Source: JAJXWB01 sp046349215
GTDB taxonomy: Bacteria; Pseudomonadota; Alphaproteobacteria; Rhizobiales; Beijerinckiaceae
DNA: 64,000 nucleotides
Assembly: GCA_046349215.1 (NCBI GenBank)
Contig: JAXMCV010000001.1
Coordinates: 310,001 to 374,000, forward strand
Direction: 5' to 3'
The notes below the pieces were generated by a model, which was given only the letters and a program-made list of their open reading frames with translations, was not told the DNA's origin and did not search any database. How positions within the stretch are numbered: position 1 is the stretch's first letter; each line of letters begins with the position of its first letter. Shown piece after piece: positions 60,607 through 64,000 of this stretch. Both the position numbers and the translations under genes were made by a program.

Positions 60607-60632
60607 CCGGAGCGCGCGATCGCGCGCTCCGG
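60607..60632. repeat. 26-bp perfect palindrome between pstS and pstC
   Basis: CCGGAGCGCGCGA (60607-60619) is followed at once by its exact complement (60620-60632). In RNA it forms a very stable stem in the 63-base gap after the pstS stop. In binding-protein operons such stems protect the upstream message from 3' exonucleases, so more PstS than PstC is made. There is no T-run for termination. Confidence 0.7.
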
Positions 60633-60640
60633 CGTGCGGA

Positions 60641-61660
60641 TTACTTGTTCTTGATTTCCGCAGCCCACGTCTTGCGGACCATGTCCTTCACGCTCGCCGG
60701 CATCGGGATGTAGTCGAGGTCGGAGGCCATCTGGTCGCCGTTCCTGAACGCCCAGTCGAAGAACTTGAGCGCTTCAGCGGAGGCCGCCTTGTCCGTGGGT
60801 TCGGCGTACATGAGGATGAACGTCGCCGCCGTCATCGGCCACGAGGCGTCGCCCGGCTGGTTCGACAGGATGAGGTAATAACCAGGCGCCTTGGACCAGT
60901 CGGCGTTTGCGGCGGCAGCCTGGAAGGCGGCCATGGTCGGCGCGACGCGCTTGCCGGCGGAGTTGATCATGTCGACATGCGTCATCTTGTTCTGCTTGGC
61001 GTAGGCGTATTCGACGTAGCCGATCGAATTCTTCGTCTGGCCGACATTGCCAGCCACGCCATCATTGCCCTTGGCGCCGACGCCGACAGGCCATTCGACC
61101 GCGGTATTGGAGCCTACCTTGTTCTTCCATTCCTCCGATACGCGCGACAGGTAGTCGGTGAAGTTGAAGGTCGTCCCCGAACCGTCGGCGCGACGCACGA
61201 CCGCAATGTCGGCGTCGGGCAGCTTCACGCCCGAGTTGAGTTTGGCGATCTGCGGCGCGTTCCACCTGGTGATCTTGCCGAGGAAGATGTCGGCTGCCGT
61301 GGCGCCGTCGAGAACGAGTTCGCCGGGCTTCACGCCGTCGACGTTCGCCACCAGAACGATGCCGCCCATCACCTGCGGCCACTGGACGAGGCCGTCCTTC
61401 TTGAGCTGCTCCGGCTTTAGCGGCGCATCCGAGGCCCCGAAGGTCACGGTCTTCGCCAGGATCTGCTTGATGCCGGCGCCGGAACCGATCGACTGGTAGT
61501 TGAGGCCATTCCCGGTCTCCTTCTTGTAGGCGTCCGCCCACTTCGAATAGATCGGGAACGGAAACGTGGCGCCGGCGCCGGAAATGTCGGCGGCGAGCAC
61601 AGGAGCCGCTACGGCGGCGAGGGTCGCGACGCAGGCGGCGCGCGCAAGAAACTTGAACAT
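60641..61660 (-). CDS. pstS: phosphate ABC transporter periplasmic binding protein
   Basis: 339 residues. Signal peptide KFLARAACVATLAAVAAPVLAAD. The phosphate-binding loops are present: SGAGATFPFPIYSKWADAYKKETG, SIGSGAGIKQI, FGASDAPL and RRADGSGTTFNFTDYLSRVS. The closing VGQTKNSIGYVEYAYAKQN is also conserved. It captures inorganic phosphate in the periplasm and hands it to PstCA. First gene of the pstS-C-A-B-phoU-phoB operon, with a Pho box starting 80 bases upstream. Confidence 0.97.
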   Translation of the reverse strand: MFKFLARAACVATLAAVAAPVLAADISGAGATFPFPIYSKWADAYKKETGNGLNYQSIGSGAGIKQILAKTVTFGASDAPLKPEQLKKDGLVQWPQVMGGIVLVANVDGVKPGELVLDGATAADIFLGKITRWNAPQIAKLNSGVKLPDADIAVVRRADGSGTTFNFTDYLSRVSEEWKNKVGSNTAVEWPVGVGAKGNDGVAGNVGQTKNSIGYVEYAYAKQNKMTHVDMINSAGKRVAPTMAAFQAAAANADWSKAPGYYLILSNQPGDASWPMTAATFILMYAEPTDKAASAEALKFFDWAFRNGDQMASDLDYIPMPASVKDMVRKTWAAEIKNK

Positions 61661-61739
61661 CGAACGTGCCTTTCAGGCTTCGGTTGCTGCCGCCGCTCTG
61701 GCGACGCGGCGCAAGCTATGTCCGTTGCGTGAAAGCACT

Positions 61740-61768
61740 ACGACAGTCGCACGACAGTTTTGCGACAG
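61740..61768 (-). promoter_or_regulatory. Pho box (PhoB-binding site) of the pst operon
   Basis: On the minus strand three half-sites follow at exact 11-bp spacing: CTGTCGC (61768-61762), spacer AAAA, CTGTCGT (61757-61751), spacer GCGA, CTGTCGT (61746-61740). The known Pho box is two CTGTCAT-type repeats at 11 bp. The site is 80 bases upstream of pstS, and phoB is the last gene of the same operon, so positive autoregulation is expected. Confidence 0.85.
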
Positions 61769-61792
61769 AGAAGATGCTTTGTTTTCCGCGTT

Positions 61793-62836
61793 CTACGCGT
61801 TGTTGTCGATCATGCGCCGTCGATTGTCCTCCGGCGTCATGGCGTCGGCCGGCGCTACCGGCCGAAGCGCGGCGAATCCGCCCTGCCCCAGCAGCATCAG
61901 CCACGTGACGAGCACGAAGGTGGAGGTGAGCACCGGCATGCCGATCGGCTTCAGGAACACGGCGATCGAACCCCAGAGCCATGTCGAGACGACGATTCCG
62001 AACAGCGCATAGGCGAAACTGCGCCAGGTCAGCACGAGGAAGAAGCCGCCGAGCGCGATCGCCGTCAGCGCCGCATTGTAGCCGAACAGGCCATCGCGGA
62101 TCGCGCCCTCCGGTCCGCCGAATACGACGGCGACCAGCGCCGCCCCCGCGGCGCCGATCAGCGCCATCGCAGCGGAGATGCGCGAATTCACGGCAATGCC
62201 GATCACGATGAGATAGCCGGAAATCCAGTTGTCCTGGAAGAATATCTGCCCTATCGCGTTGCCGATGCCCATGTACCAGGTCGGCGCCGCATAGGCGACG
62301 GCCGCATCGTACTGGTCCGGCGAGATCGGCTTCGCCAGGGGGCCCGCCTCGATGGCCGCGAATTTCAGCACGGCGAACAGGAACAGCCATCCCGTCAGGA
62401 CGAAGGGCGCGGTCAGCGCCGCCACCTTGTGTGGCGCGAGCAGCGCCGAGATTGCCTGAAAAGCGATCGTCGTCATGGCGGCGGCGAAAGCGATATAGAC
62501 GATCATCCGCGCCGAAGGCATGGCGCCCGCGCGAAAGTCGGCGCTGGTGAAGGCGACCAGCGCCAACGCGACGAGCGCGCCGTTGAAACCGAACAATCCC
62601 TGGCGAACGAGATTGCGGTCCGCCTGCAGCAGGAGCGCCGCGAGGACCGCGACGACCACGCCGAAGATGCAGAAGACGCCGTAGATCCACGAGTTGAAGA
62701 ACAGCGCGCACAGGATGACGAGACCTGTGAGCGGATTGTTCTGGAACACGACCTGCCCGACGCTTCTGAGGCACCAGTCGACAAAGCCGAGCGTCGGATG
62801 ATCCTGAAAGCGATCCAGTGTGCTTGTCGCGTTCAC
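61793..62836 (-). CDS. urea transporter (UT family)
   Basis: 347 residues from a GTG after GGGGGGAA; upstream in-frame sequence is Arg-rich and unlike the family. The UT fold is a tandem repeat: repeat 1 has VGQVVFQNNPLTGLVILCALFFNSW and GLFGFNGALVALALVAF, repeat 2 has IGQIFFQDNWISGYLIVIGIAVNS and GLFGYNAALTAIALGGF. The F(Q)xNxxxG and GLFGxN blocks line the urea channel. About ten hydrophobic segments. It lets urea cross the inner membrane by facilitated diffusion. No urease or amidase gene is in the window. Confidence 0.9.
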   Translation of the reverse strand: MNATSTLDRFQDHPTLGFVDWCLRSVGQVVFQNNPLTGLVILCALFFNSWIYGVFCIFGVVVAVLAALLLQADRNLVRQGLFGFNGALVALALVAFTSADFRAGAMPSARMIVYIAFAAAMTTIAFQAISALLAPHKVAALTAPFVLTGWLFLFAVLKFAAIEAGPLAKPISPDQYDAAVAYAAPTWYMGIGNAIGQIFFQDNWISGYLIVIGIAVNSRISAAMALIGAAGAALVAVVFGGPEGAIRDGLFGYNAALTAIALGGFFLVLTWRSFAYALFGIVVSTWLWGSIAVFLKPIGMPVLTSTFVLVTWLMLLGQGGFAALRPVAPADAMTPEDNRRRMIDNNA

Positions 62837-63148
62837 TGCATTCCCCCCGAAATGGCTGGCGCCTGCGTTGTCACGCGCGAAGGACCGCGTGGATTGCGAA
62901 CCTTCGTCGCGGGAATCGCGGCGCGCGCTTCTCGTGCTTCGCAGCTTAAGCCACAAATGCGGGAATCCATGCGTTTCGCGACACGCAAGGCGACGACGCG
63001 ACGCAACACCTCGCATATCAAGCAAAATCAGCGCTCTGGAACGCGCCCGGCCTTTGAAAGAGCGCCGCCGGCGGCCGAGCCCGGCTTGTGAATCGACCGG
63101 CGCTCCGGGATATTCGGCGCATCATCGCGCTTCCAGGAAACGCCGCCG
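62837..63148. other. intergenic region between divergent urea transporter and DUF1576 genes
   Basis: 312 bases without a gene. It must hold the promoters of both divergent genes. I see no palindrome, repeat or hairpin strong enough to name. The short frames in it are Arg-rich and have no SD. Confidence 0.6.
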
Positions 63149-64000
63149 ATGCCATCGCAAGCCGGAAACGACACGATGCAAAACGACGCGCCGAAGGCCG
63201 GACGAGAGCTTTCCGGAGACGGATTGCTGCTGGTCGTGAGCGCGCTGGCGCTTGCCTTCGTCCTGTTCGGCTTCGCCGTGTCCGGTCCTGCGGATGTCTT
63301 TCGCGGCCTTGGCCGCATCCTGATGGCGCGGGATACGCTGATCACCGACTACATCGGCCTCGGCGGCATGGGCGCCGCCTTCGTCAATGCCGGTCTTCTG
63401 ACGCTCGTCGTGGCGGCGATCTATCGCTTCAGCGGCGCGACGATCGGCGGCGGGGCCGTCGCGTGCCTGCTGCTCGTGCTCGGCTTCGCGTTGTTCGGCA
63501 AGAATCTCGTCAACATCTGGCCGATCGTCCTCGGCGTCTGGCTCTATGCGCGCTTCAAGCGAGAAAAATTCGCCCAGCACATCAATACTGCCTTCTTCGG
63601 TTGCGCGCTGGCGCCGGTCGTTTCCGAAATCCTGTTCAGCAGCGCGCTGCAGGTTCCTGTCGCCATTCCGCTTGCGTTGGCGACCGGGCTCGCCATGGGC
63701 TTCGTGCTGCCGCCGGCCGCCGCGCAACTCTTCAGGGCGCACGACGGCTTCAGCCTTTACAACATGGGATTCACGGCAGGCATCATCGGCACTCTGACGG
63801 TGGCGATCTACAAGTCCTACGGCTTCGTGCCAGAGCCCGTCTTCATCTGGAGCACCGGCGCCAATCGCCTGCTCGGCGCTTTCCTCGGCGTCCTGTTTGT
63901 CGCGTTGATCGCTTTCGCCTTCCTGCTGGATCGCCGCGCGCTCGCCGGCATGCGCGCCATCCTGAAAATGGAAGGCCGTTCGCCGAGCGATTTCATCGAG
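63149..64000 (+). CDS. DUF1576 family membrane protein, 3' end cut off
   Basis: 284 residues visible, open at the window end. Start ATG after AGGAAACG; an ATG nine codons later is an alternative. Hydrophobic segments run almost throughout: GLLLVVSALALAFVLFGFAV, then YIGLGGMGAAFVNAGLLTLVVAAIYRF, GGAVACLLLVLGFALFGKNLVNIWPIVLGVWLYARF (the DUF1576 hallmark GKNxxNIxPIxxGxxLYA), GLYxxGFTAGI-like LYNMGFTAGIIGTLTVAIYK. Full-length members have about 420 residues with 10-12 helices. Function unknown. Divergent from the urea transporter, which does not by itself imply a joint role. Confidence 0.85.
   Translation, partial: MPSQAGNDTMQNDAPKAGRELSGDGLLLVVSALALAFVLFGFAVSGPADVFRGLGRILMARDTLITDYIGLGGMGAAFVNAGLLTLVVAAIYRFSGATIGGGAVACLLLVLGFALFGKNLVNIWPIVLGVWLYARFKREKFAQHINTAFFGCALAPVVSEILFSSALQVPVAIPLALATGLAMGFVLPPAAAQLFRAHDGFSLYNMGFTAGIIGTLTVAIYKSYGFVPEPVFIWSTGANRLLGAFLGVLFVALIAFAFLLDRRALAGMRAILKMEGRSPSDFIE

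Noticed and set aside
1..64000. tRNA, rRNA, CRISPR array, prophage or insertion sequence
   Set aside because: No T-loop with acceptor stem, no regularly spaced repeats, and no transposase or integrase motif was seen on either strand. A covariance-model scan would settle small RNAs.

Overview
The window is a GC-rich chromosomal segment, almost fully coding, from an alphaproteobacterium. A Hyphomicrobiales (Rhizobiales) bacterium is the best guess; family level is not resolved. Pointers are the ttu-type tartrate operon in the order known from Agrobacterium, a DUF6481 protein, small Cys-containing lipoproteins, GcvA/TtuA-type LysR regulators and many four-base ATGA gene overlaps. I found no rRNA, tRNA, CRISPR array, phage block or insertion sequence. 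Starts were chosen from Shine-Dalgarno (SD) sequences and family length, so several are shorter than the longest open frame.

Layout. 0-2 kb: the 3' part of a HipA-family kinase, a small zinc-ribbon protein, and a structured intergenic region with a strong terminator and a candidate small RNA. 2-8 kb: a two-subunit molybdenum hydroxylase (isoquinoline 1-oxidoreductase type), a HTD2/MaoC-like hydratase with a thioesterase, and a DHDPS-like lyase with an RraA-like protein. 8-13.5 kb: stress and unknown genes, including a protein that joins a degraded metallophosphoesterase domain to a SPASM-like radical SAM enzyme, followed by a 41-residue Cys-containing lipoprotein and a Nudix hydrolase. 13.5-20 kb: glpD-glpK, a secreted repeat protein, a glutathione transferase and sulfoacetaldehyde acetyltransferase (xsc). 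20-29.5 kb: rhlE, a membrane regulator-like protein, pyrE, GNAT, LysR, TetR next to an AlkB alkane hydroxylase, and a degenerate epimerase-like protein.

29.7-40 kb: MBL hydrolase, HCCA isomerase, the assimilatory nitrate/nitrite operon nirB-nirD-nasA, aroQ, an oligopeptide-binding protein and small membrane proteins. 41-44 kb: a partial molybdenum locus (modD, mop, a broken gene, modA, but no modBC), which fits the two molybdoenzymes in the window. 43.7-50 kb: a copper chaperone, a TctDE-like two-component system divergent from a binding protein, a tricarboxylate-type MFS symporter and a ModA-like binding protein. 50-56.4 kb: the complete tartrate set ttuE-D-C-B with divergent ttuA and a long inverted repeat between ttuA and ttuB. 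56.4-61.8 kb: the phosphate regulon pstS-C-A-B-phoU-phoB with a clear three-repeat Pho box and a 26-bp palindrome between pstS and pstC. 61.8-64 kb: a urea transporter and a DUF1576 membrane protein that runs off the window.

Most of the window is ordinary metabolism and transport. The parts I judge least explained are the metallophosphoesterase/radical SAM fusion with its small peptide neighbour, the candidate small RNA near 1.9 kb, the terminator that ends at the start codon of a glutathione transferase, and the 11-bp tandem repeat upstream of the tricarboxylate symporter.
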